Below, in pieces: positions 8,618-17,061 of a stretch of 64,000 nucleotides of DNA; the first letter of the stretch is position 1; every line of letters starts with the position of its first letter. This stretch comes from Phytopseudomonas flavescens (GTDB lineage Bacteria; Pseudomonadota; Gammaproteobacteria; Pseudomonadales; Pseudomonadaceae). The position numbers and the translations under genes were made by a program. The stretch is from positions 81,927-145,926 of the forward strand of contig NZ_FNDG01000016.1 in assembly GCF_900100535.1 (NCBI RefSeq), in the 5' to 3' direction. Under the pieces are notes generated by a model, which worked only from the letters and a program-made list of their open reading frames with translations, had not been told where the DNA came from and did no database searches.

Positions 8618-8976
8618 TCGCACTGATCCTCAGTGACCGCTGCGACGGCTGCAGCCGTTGCGTGGCCGCCTGCCCCAGCGACGTGCTGGCGGTCGGCAGT
8701 GACGGCAAGCCGGTCATCGCCCGTCAGGCGGACTGCCAGACCTGCTTCATGTGCGAGCTGTATTGCAGCAGCGACGCCCTCTACGTGCACCCCGACAGCG
8801 AACAGGCGGTCACCCTCGACGCTGAGCAGGTCCGCACCAGCGGCCTGCTCGGCCAATACCGCCGCGACTCCGGCTGGGACGAATGGGCTGGCGATCCACG
8901 CTACGCCAACCAGCACTGGCGCATGGAAGAAATCTTCGGCCTGGCCCGCAGCCTGGCCACAGCCAACGACATTTGA
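8614..8976 (+). CDS. Ferredoxin with two [4Fe-4S] cluster motifs
   Basis: A 120-residue ferredoxin. Cluster motif one is CDGCSRCVAACP near residues 10-21 (CxxCxxCxxxCP). Motif two is CQTCFMCELYCSSDAL near residues 39-54 (CxxCxxCxxxC, with Ser in place of the usual Pro). The remaining C-terminal half is tryptophan-rich (WDEWAG, QHWRMEE) and unrelated to classical ferredoxins, so it may dock on the flavoprotein. The start overlaps the flavoprotein stop by four bases. The pair resembles the alpha/beta arrangement of adenylylsulfate reductase and related oxidoreductases. It would pass electrons to or from the FAD subunit in the cytoplasm. Confidence 0.85.
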   Translation: MIALILSDRCDGCSRCVAACPSDVLAVGSDGKPVIARQADCQTCFMCELYCSSDALYVHPDSEQAVTLDAEQVRTSGLLGQYRRDSGWDEWAGDPRYANQHWRMEEIFGLARSLATANDI

Positions 8977-8989
8977 GAGGAGACACCCC

Positions 8990-9973
8990 ATGTTGATCCG
9001 CACCCTTATCGCCGCCGTCCTGGGCAGCAGCCTGCTGATGGGTAGCTACGCCAGCGCCGCCGACCTCGAACCGCTACGCGTCGCCAATCAGAAATCCGGC
9101 ATCAAGTTGCTGCTGCAGGCTGCCGGTGAACTCGACGACGTGCCCTACCGCATCGACTTCTCCGAATTCCCCGCAGCGGCGCCACTGGGCGAAGCGCTGA
9201 ACGCTGGCGCCGTCGACATCGGTGGTCTGGGCGATGCCCCTTACGTGTTCGCGCTGGGTGCCGGGGCGCCGCTCAAGGTGGTGGAAATCATCAAGCGCGA
9301 TGGTCGTTACACCACCTCGATTCTGGTGCCCAAGGACTCGCCACTGAAAACCGTGGCCGATCTCAAGGGCCAGCGCATCGTCACCAACCGGGGCTCGATC
9401 GGCCACTTCCTGGTCATCCGGGCGTTGCGCGAAGCCGGTCTGAAAACCTCCGACGTGACCTTCGTCAACCTGCTGCCCACCGATGCCCGCAGCGCCCTGG
9501 AAAGCGGTGCCGCGGATGCCTGGTCGACCTGGGACCCCTACACCACTATCGCCATCACCCAGAACGGCGCACGCATCCTGCGTGACAGCGACGACCTGCT
9601 GACCAACCACTTCTACCTGGCTGCCACCCAGGACGCCGTAGACGGCAAACGCGTGCAGCTCGAGGACTTTGTCAAACGTGTCGAGCGCGCCTTCCTGTGG
9701 GCCAACGACCATCACCAGGCCTATGCAGAGGCCCAGGCTCGGGTCACCGGCCTGCCGGTCGCGGTGCACCTGGAGTCGGTCAAGGAAACCACCCACTCCC
9801 GCACCGAGATCACCGACAAGGTGATCAGCGACCTGCAGCAGGTCTCGGACATCTACCTCGAAGAAGGCGTGCTGAGCCGCGCCGTGGACGTATCCCAGGG
9901 TTTCGATCCGAGTTTCAACGCTGCCCGTGCCGAGCAGCCGGGCAAGGCGGTTGCCCAGGCGCAACCTCAGTAA
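8990..9973 (+). CDS. ABC transporter substrate-binding protein, SsuA-like, without adjacent permease
   Basis: A 327-residue periplasmic binding protein with a Sec signal peptide (MLIRTLIAAVLGSSLLMGSY, cleavage near ASA). The mature part has the SsuA aliphatic-sulfonate pattern: LRVANQKSGIKLLLQAAGEL, GGLGDAPYVFALGAG and AWSTWDPYTTIA. A GAGAGGAGA ribosome site precedes the ATG at 8990, 13 bases after the ferredoxin stop. No permease or ATPase lies in this transcription unit, so it may use the SsuBC-like importer at 2.2-3.9 kb. By eye the mature chain contains neither Cys nor Met, which suits a protein made in bulk when sulfur is scarce. Confidence 0.85.
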   Translation: MLIRTLIAAVLGSSLLMGSYASAADLEPLRVANQKSGIKLLLQAAGELDDVPYRIDFSEFPAAAPLGEALNAGAVDIGGLGDAPYVFALGAGAPLKVVEIIKRDGRYTTSILVPKDSPLKTVADLKGQRIVTNRGSIGHFLVIRALREAGLKTSDVTFVNLLPTDARSALESGAADAWSTWDPYTTIAITQNGARILRDSDDLLTNHFYLAATQDAVDGKRVQLEDFVKRVERAFLWANDHHQAYAEAQARVTGLPVAVHLESVKETTHSRTEITDKVISDLQQVSDIYLEEGVLSRAVDVSQGFDPSFNAARAEQPGKAVAQAQPQ

Positions 9974-9992
9974 ATCGACAGGAGCATTTTCC

Positions 9993-11327
9993 ATGAGCAA
10001 ACGACAGATCAAACTTGGCGCGATGATTCACGGCGTCGGCCACGGCTGGGGCGAGTGGCGCCATCCGAACGCACTGGCCGATGCCAGCGTCAATTTCGGC
10101 TTCTACAAGCAGCAGGCACAGCTGGCCGAAGGCGCCAAGTTCGACTTCGCCTTCATCGCCGACAGCCTGCACATTCACGCCAAATCCAGCCCCCACTACC
10201 TCAACCGCTTCGAGCCGCTGACCGTCCTCTCGGCGCTGGCGGCGGTCACCGAGCACATCGGCCTGGTGGCCACCGTGACGGTGAGCTACACCGAGCCGTT
10301 CCAGGTCGCACGCCAGTTCGCCTCCCTGGATCACATCAGCGGTGGGCGTGCCGGCTGGAACGTGGTCACCTCCTGGCTCTCCGGCACCGCCGACAACTTC
10401 GGCAAGGCCGAGCACCCGCCACACGCCACGCGCTACCGCATCGCCCGGGAGCACGTGAACGTGGTCAAGGGGTTGTGGGATTCCTGGGAAGACGACGCCT
10501 TCACCCGCGACAAGCAGAGCGGCGAATTCTTCGACCCGGAAAAACTCCATGCCCTCAATCACCAGGGCGAGTTCTTCAAGGTCAAGGGCCCACTGAACAT
10601 CCAGCGTTCGCGCCAGGGCCAACCACTGATCTTCCAGGCAGGCACCTCCGAGGATGGCCGCAACTTCGCCGCGCAGAACGCCGATGCGATCTTCGTCAGC
10701 CCGGAATCCTTCAGCGAGGCCCGTGCCTATTACGCGGACCTCAAGCAGCGTGCGGCCAAGGCCGGCCGCAATCCGGACGAGCTGTTCATCCTGCCGGGCA
10801 TCCGCCCGATCATCGGCCGCGATGCCGAAGAGGTGGAAAGCCGTTACCAGCAGGCCGTCGAACTGGTGAGCATCGAGGATGCCATCGTCGCCCTGGGGCG
10901 CCCGTTCAACGATTACGACTTTTCCAAGCACGATCTCGACGCGCCCTTCCCCGACCTTGGTGACCTGGGCAGCAACAGCCAGAAAGGCGGCTCCGACCGC
11001 ATCAAGCAGCAGGCCCGCGAAGAGAACCTGACCCTGCGCGAAGTCGCCCTGCACTTCTCGCGCCCACGCCGCGATTTCGTCGGCACCCCGGAAGAAGTCG
11101 CCAACACCCTGCAGGACTGGTTCGAGGACGGCGCCGCCGACGGTTTCATCGTCAACTCGCTGCTGCCTGACGGCCTGGCCTACTTCACCGAGCACGTGGT
11201 GCCGCTGCTGCAAGCCCGCGGCCTGCTGCGCCGTGAATACGAGGGCAATACCCTGCGTGACAACTTCGGCCTGGCCGTACCCACCAACCGCAACACGCTG
11301 CAACGCGCACAAGGAGAAGTGGCATGA
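9993..11327 (+). CDS. LLM-class flavin-dependent monooxygenase, NtaA/SnaA/DszA family (copy 2)
   Basis: A 444-residue luciferase-like monooxygenase closely related to copies 1 and 4 in this window. It starts MSKRQIKLGAMIHGVGHGW, with AGGAG upstream, and carries FASLDHISGGRAGWNVVTSW near residue 110, GPLNIQRSRQGQPLIFQAG near 200 and the C-terminal LRDNFGLAVP. FMNH2 would come from a separate reductase, for instance the one at 34.4 kb. It has no Cys and only two Met. The TGA overlaps the next gene's ATG (ATGA), so it is coupled to the thioredoxin-fold protein. Likely substrate class: a sulfonate, sulfone or thioether imported by the binding protein just upstream (inference). Confidence 0.87.
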   Translation: MSKRQIKLGAMIHGVGHGWGEWRHPNALADASVNFGFYKQQAQLAEGAKFDFAFIADSLHIHAKSSPHYLNRFEPLTVLSALAAVTEHIGLVATVTVSYTEPFQVARQFASLDHISGGRAGWNVVTSWLSGTADNFGKAEHPPHATRYRIAREHVNVVKGLWDSWEDDAFTRDKQSGEFFDPEKLHALNHQGEFFKVKGPLNIQRSRQGQPLIFQAGTSEDGRNFAAQNADAIFVSPESFSEARAYYADLKQRAAKAGRNPDELFILPGIRPIIGRDAEEVESRYQQAVELVSIEDAIVALGRPFNDYDFSKHDLDAPFPDLGDLGSNSQKGGSDRIKQQAREENLTLREVALHFSRPRRDFVGTPEEVANTLQDWFEDGAADGFIVNSLLPDGLAYFTEHVVPLLQARGLLRREYEGNTLRDNFGLAVPTNRNTLQRAQGEVA

Positions 11328-12010
11328 GCGATTCCCTGAACGATCTGCTGGCAGAACTGCACGCCGAGCGCGAGCGCACCTGGGCCCCCGAGGCGCTGAA
11401 GGTCAATATCGAGCAACGCCAGAAGTTGGTGGACGAGGCGCGTCACGACGCCTTCATCAAGGTCGGCGACAACGTCGCCTCCTTCGAACTGGAGAACGTC
11501 GACGGCAGCACCCTGAGCCTCGAGAGCCTGGTCGCCGATGGCCCGGCGGTGCTGGTGTTCTTTCGCTTCGCCGGATGCCCGGCCTGCAATATCGCCATCC
11601 CCTACTACGAGCGCAACCTGCAGCCGGCGTTGCGCCAGCGCGGGGTACCGCTGGTAGCCGTCAGCCCGCAGGTGCCGGAGCGCCTGGTGGAGATCCGCGA
11701 CAGGCATCGGTTGACCCTGCAGGTCGCCAGCGACAGGGACAACGCCCTGGCCCGGCGTTTCGGCATTCTCTACGAATTCGACGAGCCGTCGCGCCAGGCC
11801 GCACTCAGCAAGGGCCCGGGTATCGGCGCCGTGACCGGTACCGGCACCTGGGAGCTGCCGCAACCGACCGTGGTGGTGATCGGCAGCGACCGTCGCGTGC
11901 ACTTCGCCGAGGTCAGCCCCGACTGGCTGATCCGCAGCGAGGCGCAACCGATCATCGATGCGGTGGATGAGGTGCTTGGGGTCACCGACAAGGTGGCGAG
12001 AAGCGCCTGA
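11324..12010 (+). CDS. Peroxiredoxin-like thioredoxin-fold protein (AhpC/TSA family)
   Basis: A 228-residue cytoplasmic protein of the AhpC/TSA-redoxin group. After an alpha-helical N-terminus of about 50 residues, the thioredoxin fold starts at VGDNVASFELENVDG, and the active site FFRFAGCPACNIAIPYYER near residue 80-98 has a CPAC pair. These two Cys and the start Met are the only sulfur residues in the chain. It could reduce peroxide formed when flavin monooxygenases uncouple, or reduce a disulfide intermediate. It is the last gene of the operon starting at 7025 and overlaps the monooxygenase stop by four bases. A dispersed repeat follows directly. Confidence 0.8.
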   Translation: MSDSLNDLLAELHAERERTWAPEALKVNIEQRQKLVDEARHDAFIKVGDNVASFELENVDGSTLSLESLVADGPAVLVFFRFAGCPACNIAIPYYERNLQPALRQRGVPLVAVSPQVPERLVEIRDRHRLTLQVASDRDNALARRFGILYEFDEPSRQAALSKGPGIGAVTGTGTWELPQPTVVVIGSDRRVHFAEVSPDWLIRSEAQPIIDAVDEVLGVTDKVARSA

Positions 12011-12017
12011 TGTAGTT

Positions 12018-12108
12018 CGTAGGGTGGACCGGGGCGCGTAGCCAACGCGAAGCTTGTCCACCGCTCTGCATGGCCCATGGTGGACAAAAAGAGCGTTGTC
12101 CACCCTAC
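12018..12108. repeat. Dispersed palindromic repeat, copy A
   Basis: An imperfect palindrome of about 91 bases. It opens CGTAGGGTGGACCGGGGCGC and closes GTCCACCCTAC, so the ends can pair. A second inverted pair inside (GTCCACC with GGTGGAC) makes a nested hairpin. The first 32 bases are nearly identical to copy B at 34263-34353, with only two differences. Both copies lie in the gap behind a gene, the usual place for REP-like elements of Pseudomonas. Confidence 0.7.
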
Positions 12109-12164
12109 AAAAACCGAAGCCGCCCTACAACACGGCTCTTTCTCTCTAAAAAAGGATGCGGCCC

Positions 12165-14717
12165 ATGCACGCGCCAGGATTCGTTCGTCCCGAAAAACGC
12201 CTGCCTTATGCCCTGTCGCTGCTCTGCCTGGCGTTACCCGGGGCGGCCTGGGCCGCGGAAAAGGACACGGCCCTCGGTACGGTTTCGGTGATATCCACCG
12301 GCAACCGCAGCAATACCCTGACCGTGGCCGACAGCCCCTCGCCGATCGACATCATCAGCGGCGAGCAGATCCGCAAGACCGGCAAGGCCAGCCTGCGTGA
12401 GGCCCTGGGTCGCATCGTGCCGTCGTTCAGCGCGCCCGCCCAGGCCGGTGGCGGCACTTCGTCGTCGGTACGGCCGGTGTCGATCCGTGGCCTGAGTGGC
12501 GATCACCTGCTGGTGCTGGTCAACGGCAAGCGTCGCCACAACACGGCGGTCTACAACAACTTCGCGCGTATCGCCAGCGGCAGCGTGCCGGTGGATCTCG
12601 ATCTGGTCCCCACCTCGGCCATCGAGCGCATCGAGCTGCTGCGCGACGGCGCCTCGGCGCAGTACGGCTCGGACGCCATCGCCGGGGTACTGAACATCAT
12701 CCTCAAGAGTCAGGACAATGGCGGCAGCGCCAGCGTGACCAGCGGCCAACAGGAAGACAAACCCGGCGACCTGACCCAGACCGGACTCAATGGCGGCTTC
12801 GCGCTTGGCGACAACGGCGGCTTCTTCAACAGTTCGCTGGATATTCGCCTGCAGGGCCCCTCCTATGCGGCCGGCGATGCCCAGGGCGCCTGGTACTACC
12901 CGGTGCAAGGCGGTCAGTCGGTGCCGTTCGGCACCCCCGGTGCACAGCCTGACCCACGCGAGGGCTCGGTGGATCGGTTGCTGGAAAAGGGGTATGGCCG
13001 GTCCAACCGCGACAAGGTCTACAACCTCTCCTACAACGCAGAACTGCCGCTGCGTGACGATCTGACGCTGTACTCGTTCGCCACCTACAGCGACCGGGAA
13101 ATCGTCGACACCCGTGGCAGCTTCCGCGCCACCAGCCTGGCGTCGATACCCGAGATCTACCCGGATGGATTTCATGCCCAGCGCCTGATCGACGAGCGCG
13201 ACTTCCAGGTGGCATTTGGCGGCAAGGGCGACCTGGCCGGCTGGGCCTATGACCTGAGCACCACCTACGGCAAGGACGACGTGCGCCTGGGGGCACAGAA
13301 CACGCTGAATGCCTCCCTGGGTCCGGCAAGCAAGACCTCGTTCTACCTGGGCGCGCTGGAGTTCGAGCAGTGGACCAGCAACCTCGATATCACCCGGCCT
13401 TTCGACATCGGCCTGCCGAAACCGCTGCAACTGTCGGCCGGCATCGAGCATCGCTGGGAAAAGTACCTGCAGACCGAAGGCGAACCCGACTCGTACCGCG
13501 ACGGCGGCTATGTCTACCCGGTTGGCCACCCGCGTGCCGGGCAACGACCCAGCGCCGGCCTGCAGTCGTTCACCGGCACGTCGGTGGCCGATGCCGGCTC
13601 GCTGGACCGTGACAGCTACGCCGTCTACCTCGACGCCGGCAGCAACCTGACCGAGCGCTGGTACACCAGCGCCGCCGTGCGCTTCGAGCACTACGACGAC
13701 AGTTCCGGCAACACCGCCAGCGGCAAGCTCTCGACCCGTTACGAGCTGGCCCCGGGATTGGCCTTGCGCGGTACCTTCAACACCGGTTTTCGCGCGCCCT
13801 CGCTGGCTCAGAAGACCTTTTCCGTCACCCAGAACACCGCCGTGCGGCTGCCGGACGGCAGCTATCAGTTGCTGCTGGCGCGTTACCTGCCGCCTGGCAG
13901 CACCGCGGCCCAGGCATTGGGCGGCCAGGATCTGGAACCGGAAAAATCGACCAATTTCAGCGTGGGCATCTCCTGGGAACCGACGCGCAACGCGCGCATC
14001 ACGCTCGACGCCTACCGCATCGAGATCAAGGACCGCATCGTCAAGAGCGAGATCATCCGCGACAGCGGCTCTTCCACGGTGATCCGCGACACCCTCGCCT
14101 CGCTCGGCATCAACGACCTGTACTCGGCGCAATACAACATGAACGGCGTCGACACTCGCACCGACGGCGTCGATCTGGTCAGCGAACTGAACAGCGATTA
14201 CGGGCGCTTCGGCCAGGTGCGCTGGTCGGCGCTGTACAGCTACAACCACACGACCCTTCGCGACATCAAGCAGAACGGCACGGTCAGCAATCTGCTCGGC
14301 AGCGACTACGTGATCTTCGGCCATCAGGCACAGACCGACCTGACCCGCGGAACGCCACGCGACAAACTGGTTTTCGGCAGCAATTGGCGCATTGGCGACT
14401 TCATCACCGATGTGCAACTGACCCGCTACGGCACGTACACCGAAGCGGGCATCAGTGCAGCAGCCGACCGCGAGTTCGGCGCCCGCTGGATCACCGACCT
14501 CGACCTGACCTACCTGGTCAACGACAACCTCTCCGCCTCCATCGGCGCCAACAACCTGTTCGGCATACGCCCGGACAAGCAGACCGCCAACCCCAGCGTC
14601 ACCGGGCTGGGTGCAGCGAACCCCAGCGAGATCAACAACCCGGATGAATACGGCAGCTTCAGCCCCTACGGGCTAAACGGCGCGTTCTATTACGCGCGCC
14701 TTTCCTACGACTGGTAA
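12165..14717 (+). CDS. TonB-dependent outer-membrane receptor (copy 1)
   Basis: An 850-residue outer-membrane transporter. The start at 12165 follows an AAGGA by eight bases and gives a clean signal peptide ending near GAAWA; an in-frame ATG at 12156 is possible. The plug domain is seen as VSIRGLSGDHLLVLVNGKRR and IERIELLRDGASAQYGSDAI (residues about 105-170), followed by a long alternating beta-strand barrel that ends in the aromatic YYARLSYDW. It resembles receptors such as SftP that sit beside sulfate-ester dioxygenase genes in Pseudomonas putida (established for that species). The gene precedes a TauD/AtsK-type gene by 18 bases, fitting that pattern. After the signal peptide there is one Met and no Cys, by eye. 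Confidence 0.88.
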   Translation: MHAPGFVRPEKRLPYALSLLCLALPGAAWAAEKDTALGTVSVISTGNRSNTLTVADSPSPIDIISGEQIRKTGKASLREALGRIVPSFSAPAQAGGGTSSSVRPVSIRGLSGDHLLVLVNGKRRHNTAVYNNFARIASGSVPVDLDLVPTSAIERIELLRDGASAQYGSDAIAGVLNIILKSQDNGGSASVTSGQQEDKPGDLTQTGLNGGFALGDNGGFFNSSLDIRLQGPSYAAGDAQGAWYYPVQGGQSVPFGTPGAQPDPREGSVDRLLEKGYGRSNRDKVYNLSYNAELPLRDDLTLYSFATYSDREIVDTRGSFRATSLASIPEIYPDGFHAQRLIDERDFQVAFGGKGDLAGWAYDLSTTYGKDDVRLGAQNTLNASLGPASKTSFYLGALEFEQWTSNLDITRPFDIGLPKPLQLSAGIEHRWEKYLQTEGEPDSYRDGGYVYPVGHPRAGQRPSAGLQSFTGTSVADAGSLDRDSYAVYLDAGSNLTERWYTSAAVRFEHYDDSSGNTASGKLSTRYELAPGLALRGTFNTGFRAPSLAQKTFSVTQNTAVRLPDGSYQLLLARYLPPGSTAAQALGGQDLEPEKSTNFSVGISWEPTRNARITLDAYRIEIKDRIVKSEIIRDSGSSTVIRDTLASLGINDLYSAQYNMNGVDTRTDGVDLVSELNSDYGRFGQVRWSALYSYNHTTLRDIKQNGTVSNLLGSDYVIFGHQAQTDLTRGTPRDKLVFGSNWRIGDFITDVQLTRYGTYTEAGISAAADREFGARWITDLDLTYLVNDNLSASIGANNLFGIRPDKQTANPSVTGLGAANPSEINNPDEYGSFSPYGLNGAFYYARLSYDW

Positions 14718-14735
14718 CGACAAGAGGACAGCCCC

Positions 14736-15596
14736 ATGCCCGCAGAGAACGTCGTCGCGCTCACCGAAACGCTCGTGGTCACGCCACTGGAGCCCACCGT
14801 GGGCGCCGAGATAAGCGGCATCGACCTGAGCAAGCCACTCAACGCGCGACAGCGTGACGAAATTCACGGGCTGCTGCTGCGCCACAAGGTGATTTTCTTC
14901 CGCGACCAGCACATCAGCAGCGAACAGCAGATCGCCTTCGCCAGCCAGTTCGGCGAGCTGTACGTGCACCCCACCACCCGCCAGGAAGACCGCAACAAAC
15001 CCCAGGCCCACCTGATTCTCGCCAGCCAGGCCAAGGAGGCTTATGGCGACGCACGCAAGGGTCGCTGGCACACCGATACCAGCTGGATGCTCAAGCCAAC
15101 CTGGGGCGCGGTGCTGCGTGCGGTAGCGCTGCCGGAGCTGGGTGGCGACACCGTGTGGGCAGATGCCGGCCTGGTCTACCGCGGCCTTTCGGATGAACTG
15201 AAAGCGCGTATCGACAACCTCTACGTCACCCACAATTTCAAATCGTCGCTGGACAGGGTCGGCTACAGCTACCCGATCCTCGCCCATCCGCTGGTGCGCA
15301 CCCATCCGCAAACCGGCGAAGACGCACTGTTCATCAACTTCTCGATGTCGCCACAGGTGATCGGCTGGTCCGTCGAGGACAGCCGCGCGCTGGTCGCCGA
15401 ACTGCTCAGGGAAGTCGGCAATCCGGAATATCAGCTGCGCTTCAAATGGACGCCAGGCACCGTGGCGTTCTGGGACAACCGCGCGCTGCTGCATTACCCG
15501 GTCTACAACTACGGTGACGTCGACCGGGTGATGGAACGGGTGCTGATCACCGACGACGACATCCCCCACCGCGTGCGCGCGCAGGTGGCCGGTTGA
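14736..15596 (+). CDS. TauD/AtsK-family 2-oxoglutarate-dependent dioxygenase
   Basis: A 286-residue Fe(II) dioxygenase. The metal site is visible as the HxD pair in GRWHTDTSWM (about residues 108-117) and a distal His in ALLHYPVYNYGD near 251. The Arg in VMERVLITDDD near 265 would hold 2-oxoglutarate. The family hydroxylates the carbon next to sulfur so that sulfite (TauD) or sulfate (AtsK) leaves. Length and motifs fit either; AtsK is suggested by the receptor gene directly upstream. An AGAGGA lies before the ATG. The TGA overlaps the start of the next monooxygenase (TGATG). It contains four Met and no Cys. Confidence 0.87.
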   Translation: MPAENVVALTETLVVTPLEPTVGAEISGIDLSKPLNARQRDEIHGLLLRHKVIFFRDQHISSEQQIAFASQFGELYVHPTTRQEDRNKPQAHLILASQAKEAYGDARKGRWHTDTSWMLKPTWGAVLRAVALPELGGDTVWADAGLVYRGLSDELKARIDNLYVTHNFKSSLDRVGYSYPILAHPLVRTHPQTGEDALFINFSMSPQVIGWSVEDSRALVAELLREVGNPEYQLRFKWTPGTVAFWDNRALLHYPVYNYGDVDRVMERVLITDDDIPHRVRAQVAG

Positions 15597-16930
15597 TGGC
15601 CCGGCAACTGCACCTGGCGCTGTTCGTCAGCCATGCCGGCAGCCACCTTGCGGGCTGGCGCCTGCCTGAAGCGGAAGTCGGCAATGCGCTGGACATCCGC
15701 TATTACCAGCGCCTGGCCGAACAGGCCGAAGCCGCCAAACTGGACATGCTGTTCGTGGCCGACAAGCTGGCCCTGGACGATATCCATGGCGGCGCCTTCG
15801 ATGCCGCCGTGACCTGGCGACCGAGCGGTTCGCCCGAACCCCTGGCGCTGCTCTCGGCGCTCAGCGTGCTGACCACGCGCATCGGCCTGGGCGCGACCAT
15901 CTCCACCAGCTACCACCAGCCTTATCATGTGGCCCGGCAGTTCGCCACCCTGGATCATTTCAGCGCTGGCCGCGCGGCCTGGAATGCGGTGACCTCGGTG
16001 AACGACGGCGAGGCCCGCAACTTCGGTCTGGATGAGCATCTCGGCCACGCCGAGCGCTACACCAAGGCCAGCGAGTTTCTCGATGTGGTGCGCACTCTCT
16101 GGGACACCTGGGAAAACGATGCCCTGCTGGTCGACAAGGCCAGCGGCCGCTATGCCGATGCCAGCAAGCTGCATTACGCCAACCACCGGGGCGACTGGTT
16201 CAAGGTACGTGGCCCGCTCAATCTGCCGCGCCCGCCCCAGGGGCACCCGGTGCTGATCCAGGCCGGCGTGTCGCCGGCCTTTCAGTCGCTGGCGGCGCGC
16301 AACGCCGAAGTGGTCTTCCCGGTGCAGTCGACGCTGGAAAAGGCCAGAGCGTTCTACCGCGAATTCAAGGAGCAGGTGGTCGCCGCCGGCCGCCAGCCCG
16401 ATGACGTCAAGGTGCTGCCCGGCCTCTACCCGATCATCGCCGACAGCGATGAACAGGCCCACGCCCTGGCCGCCGAGCTGGACGAGCGGATCCTGCCCAT
16501 CGCCGGCCTGGCATTCATGTCGGCGAGCATGAACTACGACCTGGCCAGGCACGACCCCAAGGCGCCGGTGCCGGATATCCGCGCGCACATCCGCGGTAGC
16601 AAGGGGCGCTTCGACGTGGTGATCGGCAATGCCATCGAAGCCGGCTGGACGCTCGAACAGCTGGGCCGCTGGTACGCATCGAGCCTGGCGTTCGCCAAGT
16701 TCATCGGTTCACCGCAGACGGTCGCCGAGCAGATCCAGCAGTGGTTCGAACTGGAGGCTGCGGACGGTTTCGTGGTGATGCCGCCCTACATGCCAGGCGG
16801 CGCCGAGCGCTTTCTCGATCAGGTGGTGCCCGAGCTGCAGCGGCGTGGAATCTTCCGTATCGACTACCAGGGCAGCACCCTGCGCGAGCACCTCGGATTG
16901 CGCACCCCGGTTAATAGATTTAGAAAATAA
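15596..16930 (+). CDS. LLM-class flavin-dependent monooxygenase, NtaA family (copy 3)
   Basis: A 444-residue luciferase-like monooxygenase translated from the ATG that shares its A with the dioxygenase stop. The start differs from the other copies (MARQLHLALFVSHAGSHLAGW), and so does the middle, which puts it in another NtaA subgroup. Shared marks are FATLDHFSAGRAAWNAVTSV near residue 115, GPLNLPRPPQGHPVLIQAG near 205 and LREHLGLRTP at the end. No Cys is present. It ends the unit receptor-dioxygenase-monooxygenase, so it may act on the same imported compound or on a product of the dioxygenase (inference). An AT-rich island follows at once. Confidence 0.85.
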   Translation: MARQLHLALFVSHAGSHLAGWRLPEAEVGNALDIRYYQRLAEQAEAAKLDMLFVADKLALDDIHGGAFDAAVTWRPSGSPEPLALLSALSVLTTRIGLGATISTSYHQPYHVARQFATLDHFSAGRAAWNAVTSVNDGEARNFGLDEHLGHAERYTKASEFLDVVRTLWDTWENDALLVDKASGRYADASKLHYANHRGDWFKVRGPLNLPRPPQGHPVLIQAGVSPAFQSLAARNAEVVFPVQSTLEKARAFYREFKEQVVAAGRQPDDVKVLPGLYPIIADSDEQAHALAAELDERILPIAGLAFMSASMNYDLARHDPKAPVPDIRAHIRGSKGRFDVVIGNAIEAGWTLEQLGRWYASSLAFAKFIGSPQTVAEQIQQWFELEAADGFVVMPPYMPGGAERFLDQVVPELQRRGIFRIDYQGSTLREHLGLRTPVNRFRK

Positions 16931-16954
16931 CATAAGCATATTTTTATACGTTCT

Positions 16955-16983
16955 TTGCATGTTCAAAAAGCCTTTCCTAGTAT
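16955..16983 (+). promoter_or_regulatory. Candidate promoter of the SsuD-like operon
   Basis: TTGCAT and TAGTAT are separated by 17 bases, inside the AT-rich island at about 16915-16980. Transcription would start near 16990, giving a leader of about 70 bases before the start at 17062. The spacer contains CAAAAAGCCTTT, which also occurs at 6828-6839 next to monooxygenase copy 1. Regulation by a CysB-like protein is inference. Confidence 0.4.
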
Positions 16984-17061
16984 CCGTCCATTGCCTTGAC
17001 GTGCATCCAGAGGCCGCGCCAATCAACGCGGCACCCACCGAACAGACAGGAGTTCCGCGCA

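Noticed and set aside
9915..11312. Long antisense open frame opposite monooxygenase copy 2
   Set aside because: Similar antisense frames occur opposite every monooxygenase copy, as mirror images of the same coding sequence; no independent evidence for a gene.
12234..14417. A long open frame of over 700 codons on the minus strand opposite TonB receptor 1
   Set aside because: It is antisense to a clear receptor gene, has no recognisable domain or ribosome site, and long antisense frames are expected in GC-rich DNA.
6828..16976. CAAAAAGCCTTT found at both 6828-6839 and about 16963-16974 as a regulator site
   Set aside because: It is only 12 bases, and lies in the 5' leader in one case but in a promoter spacer in the other; listed only as a remark on the promoter.
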